A DNA stretch of 64,000 nt from Cydia pomonella (taxonomy: Eukaryota; Arthropoda; Insecta; Lepidoptera; Tortricidae): positions 9,480,019-9,544,018 of the forward strand of contig NC_084705.1 of the NCBI RefSeq assembly GCF_033807575.1, in the 5' to 3' direction. Below the pieces are notes generated by a model, which did no database searches, was not told the DNA's origin, and was given only the letters and a program-made list of their open reading frames with translations. A program made the position numbers and the translations under genes. Below are positions 11,360-24,700 of the stretch, one piece after another. Every line of letters starts with the position of its first letter. The first letter of the stretch is position 1.

Positions 11360-12559
11360 GATCTGAAAATAAACAATGATTAAATTAATTTTACGGCTGC
11401 ACTCACAAATTTTAGTCGCTCACATTTATACAAATAAAAGAACATTTTCAATGGGTTAGCTTTGTTCATAACTATTCCAAATTTAAAGTCTATAGCGTAT
11501 GTATTTTAGTTCTCGAAATCTCGATATATTTAGCAATGTGACAGACAGACGGACGGATAGTCGAACCATAAGTGTTTATTTTTGCCTTTTTGGTACGGAA
11601 CCGATGCAATTTAAACTGCACGAGCCCATGCGCTTGGCGAGGAATAGGAGCCTATGGAGGAATCTGGTCTTCAACAGAAGGACATAATGTCACGATCCTC
11701 ATCATTGAGGGACCGACTGAAGAAGAGAAGACTGAACCGAAAAATATACTACTTTATGTTATGTTCATAAATTACAACCTAGGTAACATCTTCACTTTCT
11801 AGCAGGTGTGTCTAGAGTAAATCGCCAGTTAGTTTATAATAGAGAAAAAACAACATCAAATAAATACTTAATGATATATCGAGGCACATCCGGCACATCC
11901 CTATTTCTATGGGCCATTTCAGTCGCCTATAGAATGGTACCAGGTAAGTACCATCCTTTTGTATTACTTCAAGTACTGGGTATGAATTAGTCGACACCTC
12001 ACGTAATGACCTAACACTGACAAGTCGAATAGTCCCCCTGCATACTTAGCTAGCATGTTCCCTTGAATTTACATGATTGTACTTGCCAAGTCATACATTT
12101 AATCACAATCACATTTTTAGTGGCCTTTCAATCGGTTTATACGGAGAATTGTGACTGGTACTTGTCCGTGTTAAAAGATTAGAGGATTCAGTTACGGGCG
12201 TAGACACTGATAAAATTAGATATTCAAATAGGTTATCAGGGACCGGATATACATACCAAATATTACATGCTTGAATTATTCAATAAAATATAGGCAATTC
12301 TACAGACTCTGCTTATATCACAACACAAACGAGTACATTAACTATCTCTTAAAACACCTATGCCTATCCAGTAATTAGGTACCTATTTTAAATTCTGAGC
12401 CTAGGAACTAGGTATGGTAGGCTGAAAATGTTAAATAGTGAATGTTTTGGACACAAAAAGTACCTAGGTATAGACATGTACATTGTAGGTAGGTATGAAA
12501 CTATACGGGCTATTTAGTCACCTGCAAATTGTAATAATTTACGGGCTGAATATATAGGT

Positions 12560-12706
12560 CAGCAACATTTACTATGGGACCAACCCCGAAATCGCAAAAA
12601 AAACTCTCCGATAGAAAATGTTAAGTTCAGAGAGCCAAAATGTATGAAACAGCCAATTTTTTTGCGGATTCGGGGTTGGTCCCAAGGACCCATAGTTAAA
12701 GTTGCT
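12560..12706. mobile_element. Fold-back MITE
   Basis: The left arm has CAGCAACATTTACTATGGG and ACCAACCCCGAA. The right arm has TTCGGGGTTGGTCCC and CCATAGTTAAAGTTGCT. There is no coding content. Confidence 0.65.
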
Positions 12707-12800
12707 CAGTATGACTGATATATTTATCCAATAAATTATTGCAGGAGACTAAATAAACACCCTGTATATTTGTTATGAATATGAAATACTTTAATACACT

Positions 12801-12961
12801 TAGGGCCTGTTTCACTATGTCCAAGTATTGGATGGCCAAGATATTTATCAACCAGTTAAGCTTATTTGAAGATTGTGAATCGCCAACGATGACTGTATTC
12901 GTCAGATAAGTGGCAAATAGCTTATTCAGGACTTTACTTGGACATTGTGAAACGGGCCCTT
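12801..12961. mobile_element. MITE with GGGCCYGTTTCACWATGTCC ends
   Basis: The left end AGGGCCTGTTTCACTATGTC and CAAGTA is matched on the right by TACTTGGACATTGTGAAACG and GGCCCT. It is 160 bp long, with no ORF. Confidence 0.7.
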
Positions 12962-13019
12962 ACGCTATTTATACAAAAGATAAAAAACATATAATTGTTA
13001 AGTTGTTTAGTTTTAAGTT

Positions 13020-13147
13020 ATCTGTAGTATTAATGTTGCTGTGTCCTTACAGGGCGTCACTTGAACTAACCACCAGCTAACCACATAACATAATATATAC
13101 CACCTTTACAACTGGTTTGTGAATAAATGATTCTATTCTATTCTAAT
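13020..13147 (+). mobile_element. Retroelement 3' end with (TATTC)n tail
   Basis: The end reads GTGAATAAATGATTCTATTC followed by TATTC units, a pattern usual for the 3' terminus of lepidopteran LINE fragments. The 5' boundary is uncertain. Confidence 0.5.
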
Positions 13148-13334
13148 TGTTGTAGGTGTTGCCTTTTTGGAGAGGTCCTCCTAAAACTAAGGAATAATTT
13201 TATAAGAGCTCAATTGGTGTTAAAATTGCGGGTTGCGCCAGTAAGACCACATCAATAATGCTGATGTAAGTATGCGATTTTGTACGGGGTTAAACAGTCT
13301 TTATTATTTACTTTTAAGTCAGATGAAAATAGTA

Positions 13335-13462
13335 TTTTATGCAATCGTGATATAATAGAGAGCTTTTCAGTCGATTACCGGTTTAGGCAACGAAGCTTGC
13401 TGAGTTGGCTAAGTAAGGTATGAGATTGAAAAGCTTGATTATATCACTATTGTATACAATAC
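13335..13462. repeat. Imperfect inverted repeat (TTTTATGCAATCGTGATATA type)
   Basis: The left side AAGTATTGTATAC-like sequence appears as AGTATTTTATGCAATCGTGA. The right side TATCACTATTGTATACAATA, with AAGCTTGATTATATCAC, forms the partner arm. It is a short dispersed fold-back. Confidence 0.5.
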
Positions 13463-14039
13463 TTTTTCTACGAGTCATCTAAAATAATATTTTTTTGACT
13501 ATAAAACCTGAATAATTAGTAAATAAACAAACATGTAGTACAAAACACATAAACGCGTGACTCCCTCCCGTCCCGGGCCCGTTTAGTCTTTTCTATGGCA
13601 GCGCCACAACACGTGATTGGTATTTTTTATGGTTGACTACAGCGTATCGAAATGAATCTTATAGTTTAGTTTAATTATAGCTTGGTCCTTATATGAAATC
13701 TTAATTCAACCAACAGTCGACGACTAGAAAAAATGATCTTTCCATGATTGTCCTACTTGCATAAAATCATGTTTAACATGTTCGCTGAAAATAACAAAGT
13801 GGGCTGGTAACGAACACTTTCCTGATAAAGAGATTCCGCATTATCTTATCGGGTCATATTTACATTTTTACTAACCTCCGATTATACGCCAGGCAACGAT
13901 AGATTAATAAGCAGCGCTATGTGTTAGGTATACTTACTACCAAATACACAAAATGTGAATACTTACACGTTGATCAAAAATCATGGACTGAGCCCGATGT
14001 AGGTATTTAGTGTATTTACCCCCTTATTCATAAACGTCT

Positions 14040-14138
14040 ACTAAAGTTACGATGCCGCTAATAATCGTTTGTCCTTTTCCGACGTATTGGTATGATGGAA
14101 AGGGACAAACGATTATTAGCGGCATCGTAACTTTAGTA
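14040..14138. repeat. Near-perfect inverted repeat (MITE)
   Basis: The left arm ACTAAAGTTACGATGCCGCT, followed by AATAATCGTTTGTCC, is matched by its exact reverse complement ending AGTAACTTTAGT-type sequence near 14138. The loop is about 27 bases. The flanks CTTATTCATAAACG and TAAGGGCAGC may be part of a longer element. Confidence 0.75.
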
Positions 14139-14445
14139 AGGGCAGCTGTCAGATTCCGTGCTGCTACGCAAAAACGGTCTTGGAAGACCTTCCCTCGATT
14201 TCAGATTAATGAAAATTGGCGTTTACGAGAAAAAGGTAATTTTAGACAAACTTTTTTTTATGCGAATCGATCCCATTCATATCGAGGATTAAAAGTTTGT
14301 ATGGGATCAAAAAATCTGGCTAGAAAAGCCACAAATCGAGAAAAACTTTTCCCATACAATTTGTATGAAAATGAAATCTTACATTTTTCACATGCTATAT
14401 TTTATGCAAATTGATTCCATTCCTATCCAGTATCAAATTGATAAA

Positions 14446-14476
14446 AGGAAACTATTGATACTATCAATAGTTTCCT
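14446..14476. repeat. 31-bp perfect palindrome
   Basis: AGGAAACTATTGATA and TATCAATAGTTTCCT flank a single C. Function is unknown. A nearby GATTCACCCTCGTAT motif (14552-14570) recurs near 55855, which suggests the palindrome lies in a dispersed repeat. Confidence 0.7.
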
Positions 14477-16513
14477 AGGGGTCAACAAATCAAAGAAAAA
14501 GAATAATGGGTTTCAGTCTTATGTTTTTGACCCTATTTCTATGAACTTTTTGATTCACCCTCGTATAACACAATTTATTTGAAGGTAAAATGATGATCCA
14601 ATTAGCTATAACAAATAATAGGTATTAATAGAATCCACATTCCCAACAAACCCTGTATGTGTTGCGCGTTACACGAAAAAGCAGTCATACTAATGATTCA
14701 AGTTGTTATTAGTACTTATAATTGTATGTAACTGGTTTGTAAGCGGCACGTATAAGCGCATAAGAATCAAGTAGATCTTTGCTTGCCATGCCTGACATGC
14801 AGTGTTGCAATCTTGCAATAGATTCTAAATAGCTTCTAGTTGTTAAGGTAGTAGTTTTAGATCTAGAAGTTGCAATGCAATATACATAGGTAGTAAACGA
14901 TTTCCTTGCAAATTACAATCTAGCAATTAGTAATAGTACCAGTGGGGTGACACTGAACCTTTCGGGCGCTCTCGGCTCAACATTGTTACGAGAAATGATT
15001 AGGGATGGCTTGACGTTCCTTTGCGTCACAGATTTGACAACCCTAAATAGCCGAAAGGGATAGTACTTAACCATACATTAGAAAGGGACAACATGATGCG
15101 TCCTTGAATCGCTGTCAAACTTCGGTTTTATAGGAAGTGTCATTTCAAATTGTCATGTGAAATTAATGTTTTTTTATACACCTGCTTATAAAAAATGTAT
15201 ACACCGTATACACCGTTTATGAGCAAGTGTGATGAAAACACAAAAACAAAGAGCCTTTAATGGAATGCTAGGTAGTATATACGTTGGCAATGCGCGATGT
15301 TAATATGCCCCATGGTCGAGCGTGATCTACCTATCCAAGTGTTATACAGGTTGTTTATTTTAGGAACGCTATTTTAAATCCAGCCGGTAACAAGTTATTC
15401 ACCTCGATTGTAATTAACAAATTAAAGTACAAAAATCACCGATCTGACTAGTAAAATATCGATTTATATGTGAGACTTCTAGAGAACTGCAGAGGCAAAT
15501 TTGACGTGTTCTAATATCACCTCTATAAACTCTATATGGCGATGAATCAGAGTATTCAGAGTAGGTATCATGACTGTGATAAGATAGTGCAAACAAAATC
15601 TTCCAACTAATAGATAGCAAGGACCTACGTACTGCTACTGAGTCAACGCGCGGGAACCAAATAGAACACCGCTTCGTAACCATGAATGAGCCCACGCGCA
15701 TTGATGCACCATGCATCCGCTTCGGCTATCTCTATCTATCTATATAAATAGCGGTAAAAACTAGGGGTCATTGAATAGATTCATGGTTGCTCCACCATGC
15801 TGGTGCGGAGTAGTGCATCGGAAATGCAGCGCGCGTCGTATAACGGTTGTTACTATTTAGAAGAGCGTGGGAGATAAACCTACATCTATTCTATAAGTAG
15901 GAAGTTTGTATTTTACTACAACTACATTGTTGATTTGAGTAGTTTTGGTGTGCGACTTCCTTTTCTACTAGGTAATAATTATGTGTAGGCTTCATAGTGA
16001 ATGTAGAACAGATGAAGTCATCGTTAGACTCATACCGCGACAGATCAGGCAAAGAGTCGTAATTAAAATTACTGTGGTGCCATGCACTTGGTAAGGTCAC
16101 GTTTAACGACCGATAAAAATATTTTTAAACACTGATTATTATCAATTCGGCCAACTTTGTCCGACAACATAAATATCTATGCATATAGAACCTTAACAAT
16201 GACGAATCAAGTCTAAAATCATTAGTAAATATTTATAATTGATCACACAATGTTTGCAAATATTTTCTATCACAGAGGAATACATAATGAAACAAATAAA
16301 AAACAGTATTACACTTAAGTTCTACCAGTGTCACCTTAATATTAACTCATTTTTTTTAAATAGGATGAAGTTCACAAAGTATGTTCATGATAAATATGAT
16401 AATACACATAATATACACGTGACGTGGGCAGGCAAATATCTGAATGCTATTCCTATAGACATTTTCTCACAAGTTTTGATTGGGTACACGTAAATTAGAC
16501 TGCAACGACTCAC

Positions 16514-16600
16514 CGGTGTAGAAGGTGCTAATAGTGTCACAGAACGTAGCGTACAACCGGTCAAGCCACGGGCCGCAGTAAGACTGCCGACGACGTAATA
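16514..16600 (-). other. Possible non-coding 5' exon
   Basis: On the minus strand TTCTACACCG is followed by GTGAGTCG, a strong 5' splice site. No long ORF is attached. Because the small membrane-protein gene has a splice acceptor just before its ATG and lies downstream on this strand, this could be its first, untranslated exon. The upstream limit is a guess. Confidence 0.25.
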
Positions 16601-17448
16601 ATAATAACACTTCTTGTTTCTTTCATAAATACCATACCCTTATCTGGTGACGGTACGTTACTGCTCCGTGTAACTGTTTACTACGCTACGGTTGTAGTTA
16701 CGTTTAGGTAGGTATCTGGAATACAATACAACCAACACTTATGCGATTCGGTATATCAGTTCGTTAACTAATATGATTCACTGTACAAAACAACTTTGAA
16801 TAAAGGTTTATAATTAAAATGTTGATACAAAGTAAATTCAATATAATGTTAAATGTGTTTTCTTTTTCATTTCTCATGCTCTGAAAGCAAAAAAAAAACA
16901 ACAAAGACCGGTTGTTCTAAAGTGTACAGAAATCGATACGTTTCTGCTCTAGAGCACTGTACGTACTTTCAAAGTACTTTTTTTTTACGATAAGCAAGTA
17001 AAATTTTGGTTTTAAATGGATTTGTTGTACAAATTCCATTCTGTTAATAAACTCCCCATTGCACAATTATTTATTCATTTATATACTTCTCACTGCGTTC
17101 GAGCGCCAAACTACCTCGACAGAAATGAGTGCAACTATTACTTACAGTTATTAATATGTTCGTTGATTAGTAATGGTATAAATAATAATGTGTGACTTGC
17201 GGACTATAAGTAGTAGATACGTTTGTTCTAGTGTCTATATGGGCTAAGTTACAGAATAGTTTGAAAATATCAAATAATATAATGCCTTTGCAGTTGTAAT
17301 GTAATTTGTCTAAAATCAAACCATCACCAGAGACAAGTGAATAATATAAACTGTCAATCTACTGTTGTAGATAGATGGCGCCACTCAGCGAGGCAATAGG
17401 TAAGTACCCCATCAAAGAGAAGTATATAGGAACCCCAGATCGAGTTTA

Positions 17449-17640
17449 TTTATTTATTATTTATTTAATCTTTATTGCACAATACATGAAGGTACAAATG
17501 GCGGACTTAATGCCTTAAGGCATTCTCTACCAGTCAACCAATGGGTTAAACCACACTAAATTACATTACATTAGTTTACATTTCTGACTTGATGAAAATA
17601 GGCTTCATAGTCTTCATACCCGTCTAACAAATGGTTAACG
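17449..17640 (-). mobile_element. Retroelement 3' end, minus strand
   Basis: On the plus strand it reads TTTATTTATTTATTATTTAT, AATCTTTATTGCACAATACA and GCGGACTTAATGCCTTAAGG, the reverse complement of a LINE 3' UTR with an AATAAA-type end. The 5' side is truncated. Confidence 0.55.
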
Positions 17641-17795
17641 ATACATTATCGTGCATTCCTCTTGACAGTACCGTCATTGCCATGTAGTGGACGCTCAGAG
17701 TCAGTGAGTTACTAATTTATTTCACCTTGGAGCTGGCCGGTTGGCGCTACAGGTTTCACCCACGGACCTACCACGAATAGTGTCAAATTCTTCAT

Positions 17796-18324
17796 TTTTA
17801 GGGTTCCGTACCAAAAGGAGAAATCCTTATGGTGCGGCTCTGTCCGTCCGTCTGTCACAACGCTAAATATCTCGAGAACCACTTAAGATAGGATATATTG
17901 ATTTAAAATTTGGAGTTGTTATGAACAACGCTAACCCCGAGACATTGAAAGTATTATTTTGTTATTTTATTTTTAATAACTATGGGAAATACCCAATATG
18001 AAGAGGGGGCAACATTTCAAACTCTAGTGACTAGATCAAGTGGGATATGAATGAGCTCAAATTGACCATTCGAAAACAACTTTTTAGTATTTTCGGTAGT
18101 GGAAAAAAAAATGATTTATGGAGGTAAATGTGAAAAAAATACCATTTCCCCCCCCCCCCCCCCCCTTCTTATCGCCGAAGTTTCCGAAGAAAAAATATGA
18201 AATTTTACCTTACTAAAATTATATTAACATTACTATAAATTTTACAGGAAAAATATAATCTCTCTCTCAGGTCTTAGTTATGTTATAGGCCCGTTTGACC
18301 CTTTGGGTACGGAACCCTAAAAAC
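17796..18324. repeat. AGGGTTCCGTACC-ended repeat with inverted termini and poly-C tract
   Basis: It begins TTTTTAGGGTTCCGTACC and ends with its reverse complement GGTACGGAACCCTAAAAA. It contains TCTGTCCGTCCGTCTGTCAC and a run of about 20 C residues near 18147-18166. The inverted termini suggest a non-autonomous DNA element. Confidence 0.7.
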
Positions 18325-18809
18325 CAACACGTGCATTACATCGCGCAAATTGGTTAGACAATTTGCCGATAGATGGCGCCGTACACAATTATACTTAGTA
18401 TAGGTGTGGTATAGGTAGGTACTTCTGATCAAAAGTTTTTCGCCTTTATAGTTACACGAGATAATTCAAAGTTTGTACGAAACCCTCGGTGCGCGAGTAA
18501 AACGAACTCGCACCTGTCCGGTGTTTATTTTATGGATACTATGCCTTTAAGCCAACTCTCATAGAACAAAAGTCGGTAAACATTCGCAAAGTATTTGAAC
18601 GCACTCTTATGACAATGACATTTTCATTTGAGTTCCGGACGTTCCGGTCAATCAAAACAGCGAATCATAAAATTCGTGAAGCAAAAAGTTAGGCACGATT
18701 TAAATTTACATTATAGTTGATTATATGGAAGGTAGAGTTAGTTGATTAATTCCATCTCATTTTTTTTCTTCATAAATAGTGGCCCTTCAAACAAACTGTA
18801 GAAGTAGAT

Positions 18810-20651
18810 ATGGCAGGTTACTTCGAAGAAATGGGATGGAGAGAATTAGGAGAAGGAGAGGAACCAAATCACCTACTGCATATGGCAAGATTCCTCGTAG
18901 ACTTTGGGCTATATGAGGACAATTTCACTGGAGAGTGGCCGAGGTATGTATAATATTAATTTATTTACTATACCTAGATGTACCGTTTATCTCGAGACCA
19001 GTCTATTCCGGGAAGTCGCGTGGGGGTTGTTGAATTTTGGGCCCAAAAGTAGTTTAAATACTAACTTTTTACTTCATAAAATTAACAGCTTCATGCATTC
19101 AAGCCTTCAATTAGTCTGTAACTGCAGACCATAATATTTTTTTACCAATGGCCCTAGTTTAATGATAGACCAGTCCACCTCTGTCCTTGGGACTTCTAAG
19201 TCCCAAGACTTTCCCTTTCCTATACCCCAACCGAGCTTACTACTATCAAATTCATAGTTTGGTAATTTACAATAGACAAAGTTATAAATACACAAAATCA
19301 TTCATGCACCAAAACCCTGATGTATGCATTTAAGCTTCTTATTTGTTTCTAGAAACAAAAAAGAGGAACATATTTCTTGCTAAAAAGTGCCTAGAGTGGC
19401 TAACTTATTGTATAACATCATGTTCCTTTTGCTTTTCATACCTCTCTTGATTTGGGGTAATTTTTTCAAGCAATAATCATATAAAGCATATTTTGCTCTC
19501 TTATTTTTTTATATGTGTAATAATTACAGACTACCTCCTCCAGCTGCAAAGGAAGCCGTAGACAACCTGCCAGAAATTACAATTGATGATTCTACCAAAG
19601 ATTGTCCAATATGCTTGAAAAAGTTTAATCCAGGAGATAAGGCAAAACAAATGCCATGTAAACATATTTTCCACAGCACTTGCATTCTTACCTGGCTAGC
19701 TAAAGTAAGTAAATTTATATTTTTTTGAAACCTATTTAATTTTGAACTTACGAAAGTCTGATATCTTATTTTCATATTTAATAAGCAAATTTGTTAATTA
19801 ATTGTACTAAATAATGTACTACTATATATATAAAGTTGTCCTTTAGGTAAAAATATATTTAAAAATCACTGCTAATAGAATGCGCAAATGTGGAGTCACG
19901 GGACAGGCTTAGCCTAGTGTGACCCACAATATACATGTAAATGTATCTGACTGATTTTATAAATAAAATTTTACTTCACTTTACTTTATTTACTTTTATT
20001 ATATAGGTATGAATTAAGGTAGAATAAAAGGTGACTTAACCAGCTGGCCGAATATGAATATTGGAAAACTTGCTGAACATGCCGAATACTGAATAAGTAC
20101 CAAATTATCGGCCCATCTCTAATAATTATTTTTAAACTTTTATATTCTTAAGAGATATGTCATTAGCCGGGTCCACACAGAGCGAGCGAGCGAGCACGTA
20201 TGTGTGAGGCAATTTCCTCACGCACAAACGGGCATTATAGGCCCTTCCTTGCGTATTCCTTGCCCGAGCGCATTGCCTCGGCCGAGGCAAGTCTACACTG
20301 GCCGGTGTGTGCGCGAGGAAATTGCCTCGCGCGTTCACGGAATCTGTAGACATGGGAATCTGTAAAAGAAATCTGTAGAATTGGGAACAATTCCTTTTCG
20401 ACTAGCAATTCAAACTTAACTTTCAATATGAATCTTCATATTGAAAGTTTCATTCTAATTATTGACAGCAGCAGCAAATATAATTATATATAAATTATGT
20501 ATACTTATATTTTCAGACAAATTCATGCCCATTTTGCCGATTTGAGCTACCTACAGACCACACTGGATATGAAGCATTCAAAAAGGAAAAAAAGAGAGCA
20601 GAGCAGCGTAAAGAAGATCTTGACACTCTTCATAATTCAATGTTTAGTTGA
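18810..20651 (+). CDS. RNF181: RING-H2 E3 ubiquitin ligase, RNF181 type (complete, 3 exons)
   Basis: Exons 18810-18943, 19530-19704 and 20517-20651 join in frame to 147 residues; donors are GTATGT and GTAAGT, acceptors ATTACAG and TTTCAG. The N-terminus MAGYFEEMGWRELGEGEEPN and the block LPPPAAKEAVDNLPEITI match the RNF181/RNF126-type layout. The RING is CPICLKKFNPGDKAKQMPCK, then HIFHSTCILTWLAK, then NSCPFC: a C-x2-C, C-x1-H-x2-H-x2-C and C-x2-C set, the RING-H2 (C3H2C3) pattern that binds two zinc ions and an E2. A basic tail (KKEKKRAEQRKED) follows. Human RNF181 is about the same length. It would transfer ubiquitin from an E2 to substrates, probably in the cytosol; substrates are not readable here. 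A poly(A) signal AATAAA lies at 20998-21003. Confidence 0.9.
19885..19990 (+). mobile_element. Retroelement 3' end in RNF181 intron 2
   Basis: The sequence GGACAGGCTTAGCCTAGTGT, with ATACATGTAAATGTATCTGA and TATAAATAAAATTTTACTTC ending in TTTACT repeats, looks like a truncated LINE/SINE tail in the sense orientation. Confidence 0.45.
20165..20360. mobile_element. MITE, GCCGGGTCCACACAGAGCGA family
   Basis: It starts GCCGGGTCCACACAGAGCGA and includes TCTACACTGGCCGGTGTGTG and GAGGAAATTGCCTCGCGCG. A related copy at 56080-56190 ends GCTCGCTCTGTGTGGATCCG, the reverse complement of this start, so the ends are inverted repeats. It lies in RNF181 intron 2 and generates spurious open frames. Confidence 0.65.
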
Positions 20652-21235
20652 TTTCATCATAAAATAATAAGCAGGTAACTTGGATAGCATGCAAATCGCA
20701 AACGAAAATTTGTTTTATATTTCTATTAGGCATTGCCTACTGTGTCAATCTGGTTTTTACATTTAAAGAAAGAAGTAAAAGTTATAAATAATTATACGAG
20801 TACATATTGGGATATGGAAGTAGTGATGTCTTGGTTAGATAAAATTGATATTTTAAAGGTTATGGATAACTAAGAATAATAATTAGTATAATTACAGTTG
20901 AGATGGGAATAAATTTCAGTCATATTAGTCTATTGAAAATTCTAATTACATTAGCTTCAAAAAGTGTACAATAATTTGTATAATATTTTTTTTATTTAAT
21001 AAAAGAGTTTATGTTTAAATGCATGTTTTATTCTAAATTTTATGTAAAGATAATCAGCTCACTTGACCCTGTATACAAAATTTACCCAACAATTTGGCTT
21101 AAAATAGGATTAACCAGTTTTAAGTAATTGTGGTTAAACACTTTTTAGCCTTACTATGTGAAAGTACATACAACATAATGAAAATAAATACCTACAAAAA
21201 GTGTGTATAATTAATTACATTCGTGTTGGGGAGAT

Positions 21236-21357
21236 ACAGTCACCGTCATATACATCGGAGCGGCCAAGGCACTCTCAAATATCTGAACACATCTCTATTG
21301 TCAATGCAGATATTTTAGCACCCCGGCCGCCTCGATATATCTGATGGCGACTGTACT
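21236..21357. mobile_element. Fold-back MITE between RNF181 and the large gene
   Basis: The left arm is ACAGTCACCGTCATATACAT and CGGAGCGGCC. The right arm is GGCCGCCTCGATATATCTGA and TGGCGACTGTA. The arms pair imperfectly. It resembles in style the CAGTCAGCGTCAAATACTT family but is a separate one. Confidence 0.55.
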
Positions 21358-21784
21358 TATGCTGAAAAACAAAAATCTTATTGAATTGTAACTCACCTCT
21401 AAAATTTTTTTTGGTTACAACTTTTCTAGCAAATATTTATGCCAGGATAGGCCAATATCGACAATCTGAACGGAGGTTATTCTGACGTTATTTTCGACTG
21501 CTCTATTTGATCTTTCTATCATCACAGAATTGAAACCTGTGTTTTTGCTAATTTGGTTAGATGTAGAATATTTTTATCAACAATAACCATACTCAGTTAT
21601 GATGTTTTTAGGTATGTATGAGGTTTGCATAAACACACCTACTTGATTTCATAGTAAAACTTTTAAAATCGGAATTAAAAAATATAAATTTGTGAAATAT
21701 GTGGTTGTCATTCATGACATGACTAAATGTCATTGAAATTACTTGTAAATATTTTTATAAAATAATATAGAAAACTGCAAAAAA

Positions 21785-24700
21785 ATGAGTAAAAAGAAAG
21801 GGTAAGTTTGTGGTTCATTCATTTAGTAAAAACTAATGTAACTATTTGTATCAATATTGGGTTCAAACCAGTTCAAACTGTTCATTGCGACATTAGTGTT
21901 ATTGAAATTTCTTCTTATCATACATTTTTTCTTCAGACGCACTAGACATTATGTTGGGACTGTGAGTTTCCTGGTAAAAGTCAAGTCAGAGATCCATAGC
22001 AAGACGTAAGAGATTAAGCAGAAATCAAATCTTTAACCACTTTAACTTCGCTCTGGACGGTTAGGCTGATTTTAGTGTCATGCGGACCGTCAGTACGGAG
22101 CGATCCGCACTGACTATTTGTATGAAGTTCATGTCCGCGCGGACGGCCGTCAGCTTTTCTCTAAAACGCTCCCTGAACTCAATACATATTGGTCCGGTGT
22201 GGAGCGAGCCGTACTGACGGTCTGCATGACACTAAAACCTGCCTTAATTTCGTTTATTGTCTTTTCATATGATATCTACTACTACCTTAATGGACTGTTT
22301 CAGTACTTGCAAATGTCCTCCTCATCTCCAGAAATTCTGCAAACATCAACAGCACAAGCGCGTCGAGCCCATTGACGTAAACGATGTCATCCAAGCACTT
22401 GCCTACGATGAAATTCAATGTGGGTTACGTATTTCAATGTATCTAATATCGCTTGGCCGCTTTTACGCTGCAGTTTATTGCGCACAGAATATATAATTGC
22501 CATATGGTTCAATTCAATTCAAATATACTTTATTCATGTAGGCCTAGCAACAAGCACTTATGAATAGTAAGACAGTATTACATATAATTATCTTAATCTA
22601 ATTATCAGAGCAATTTATTGATGTTGTAAATATTATTCCATATATAATACTAATGAATATAATTCATAGATCAAATTTAATACTAAAACTTTCACAAAAT
22701 ACAGTCATACAAAAAAAAAATGTATAAAAAATACTAGTCTAGATTGTTTCTAGAATAAATTCTAAATGTCAAACAAATATAATAAAAATAACAAAGGAAA
22801 TACATGCATTGGAATATCCATTTCATCATCATTATTCAAATATAATAAATAATTAATCATTTCGAATCACAATTAATCCCACGTTGTTTTATCATTCATG
22901 TAGTCTTGTGTGGTATAATAAGCTTTAGAAATAAGTTTACGCTTTACATGATTCTTAAATTTATTAATTGGTAACTCAGTAATATGGTTTGGAAGTTTAT
23001 TATAAAATCTCACACAATTACCCATGAATGATTTTTTTATTTTATGGAGCCGAGTGAAGGGCACGGCGAGCTTATGTTTATTTCTAGTATTAATATTATG
23101 AATGTCACAATTTTTCTTAAAATCGGCAATATTTTTATGCACATACAGAATATTCTCATAAATGTATTGACAGTGCACTGTCATGATGTCAATTTCCTTA
23201 AATTTATCTCTCAGTGAGTCTCTATGGTTCATTTTATATATTGCTCGAATAGCCCTCTTCTGCAGAACAAAAATGGTATTTATCTCTGAAGCACCACCCC
23301 ACAGTAAAATACCATATGACATAATGCTATGGAAGTAACTAAAATATACTAATCGAGCTGTTTTGACATCAGTTAACTGACGGATTTTGCTTACTGCAAA
23401 AGCTGCAGAACTCAGTCTATTCGAAAGAGTAGCAATATGGGGACCCCACTGGAGTTTAGAATCTAAAGTTATACCAAGAAAAACTGTACTATCAACTAAT
23501 TCCAATTCCTCATCCTTCACAATGACACTTGTTTGTACATGCCTTACATTACTAGTGACAAACTTAATACATTTAGTCTTATTCTCATTTAACAATAAAT
23601 TATTAACATTGAACCAATTTACTACTTTAGAAATAGCATCGTTTACATCATTGTAAGCTTGTTGCTGTCGTTTGACTTTGAAAATAAGTGAAGTGTCGTC
23701 TGCAAACAATACTATATCATGGTGGGTCTTTACAAGGAATGGCAAGTCATTTATGTAGATAAGGAACAGGAAAGGTCCCAATATTGACCCCTGTGGTACA
23801 CCCATAGAGACCAATGACCCCGGTGATCGCTGTCCATTCACATCGACCCTTTGTATTCTACCATTTAAGTAGGACTTAAGTAAATCCAGTGCCGCTCCTC
23901 TAACTCCATAATAGTGTAGTTTCCTGATTAATGTTTCATGACAAACGCAGTCGAAGGCCTTAGGTTATCTATTTATTTCAATAAACCCCCAAACCACTAA
24001 TTTCCTTTTTTTATTTTTACAGCAAAGGTCAACAAGCCGAAAACAGTTAGTGTCCCGACGAAATTTAAAACTAAGCCATTTAAACCGCGACACTTCAAGG
24101 ATACCTGCGTACCAATGAAACCTTCAATGCACACAAGGTAAAAGCAAATGCTGTTTTTTCACAATGAAATAATCGTTTAGTTTGAACTACCTAAGGGGAC
24201 TTACCTACCTTAGAACAGGTAATTATTGTTATTGTTCTGAAATATTAGGTAAGGCAATTAAAGATCAAATGAGTTTTTGCCAATAATTTAATTTTTGGTA
24301 CAAGCTTTTAACGTTGACTGTACTTTTCTTTCAACAGGCAACTAATACTCATCTAGACAATTCTAAAAACCCTAAACAGGTTGCGTTGTTTTATCAGAGT
24401 TCCCATGGCCACCTGTCTCCACCATTAGATCACCTCGATGGTACCATAATATTGCATTGTCATCCGACTTACATATGTATGCAAAATTTCAGCTCAATCG
24501 GAAACCGGGAAGTAGCTCAAATTTAGCTTCCAAGATTTGACCCACACTAATAACTACTCGTACATACATACTAACAGGGCAAGTTAAATAAAAGCTTGTA
24601 AAATACACAAATGTTTAAACAAGGTTTGAATTTACCTAACGAATAACTTTTGTTGTACGCTCGAAATAGTCGAAATGGGCAAAATTGTTGATACCTTAAT

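Larger units (their letters stand above)
11360..18809. other. Intergenic or 5'-intron region, MITE-rich, no protein gene seen
   Basis: If the small membrane-protein gene has a 5' exon, part of this is its intron. It holds several fold-backs, retroelement tails and one AGGGTTCCGTA repeat listed separately. A diverged repeat with CCTTTCGGGC and GCCGAAAGGG ends lies near 14950-15070. Open frames here (for example 14052-14414 and 15414-15716) show no domain, splice support or conserved pattern. Stretches 11400-12500, 15100-16500 and 16600-17440 are AT-rich with nothing recognised. Confidence 0.5.

Noticed and set aside
20132..20426. Two overlapping minus-strand frames rich in Arg and Pro
   Set aside because: They coincide with a GC-rich MITE also present near 56080-56190.
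21937..21961. Possible 25-nt micro-exon after exon 1 (TTCTTCAG acceptor, GTGAGT donor)
   Set aside because: Including it puts exon 2 into a frame with an early stop; skipping it gives a frame that stays open through all later exons.
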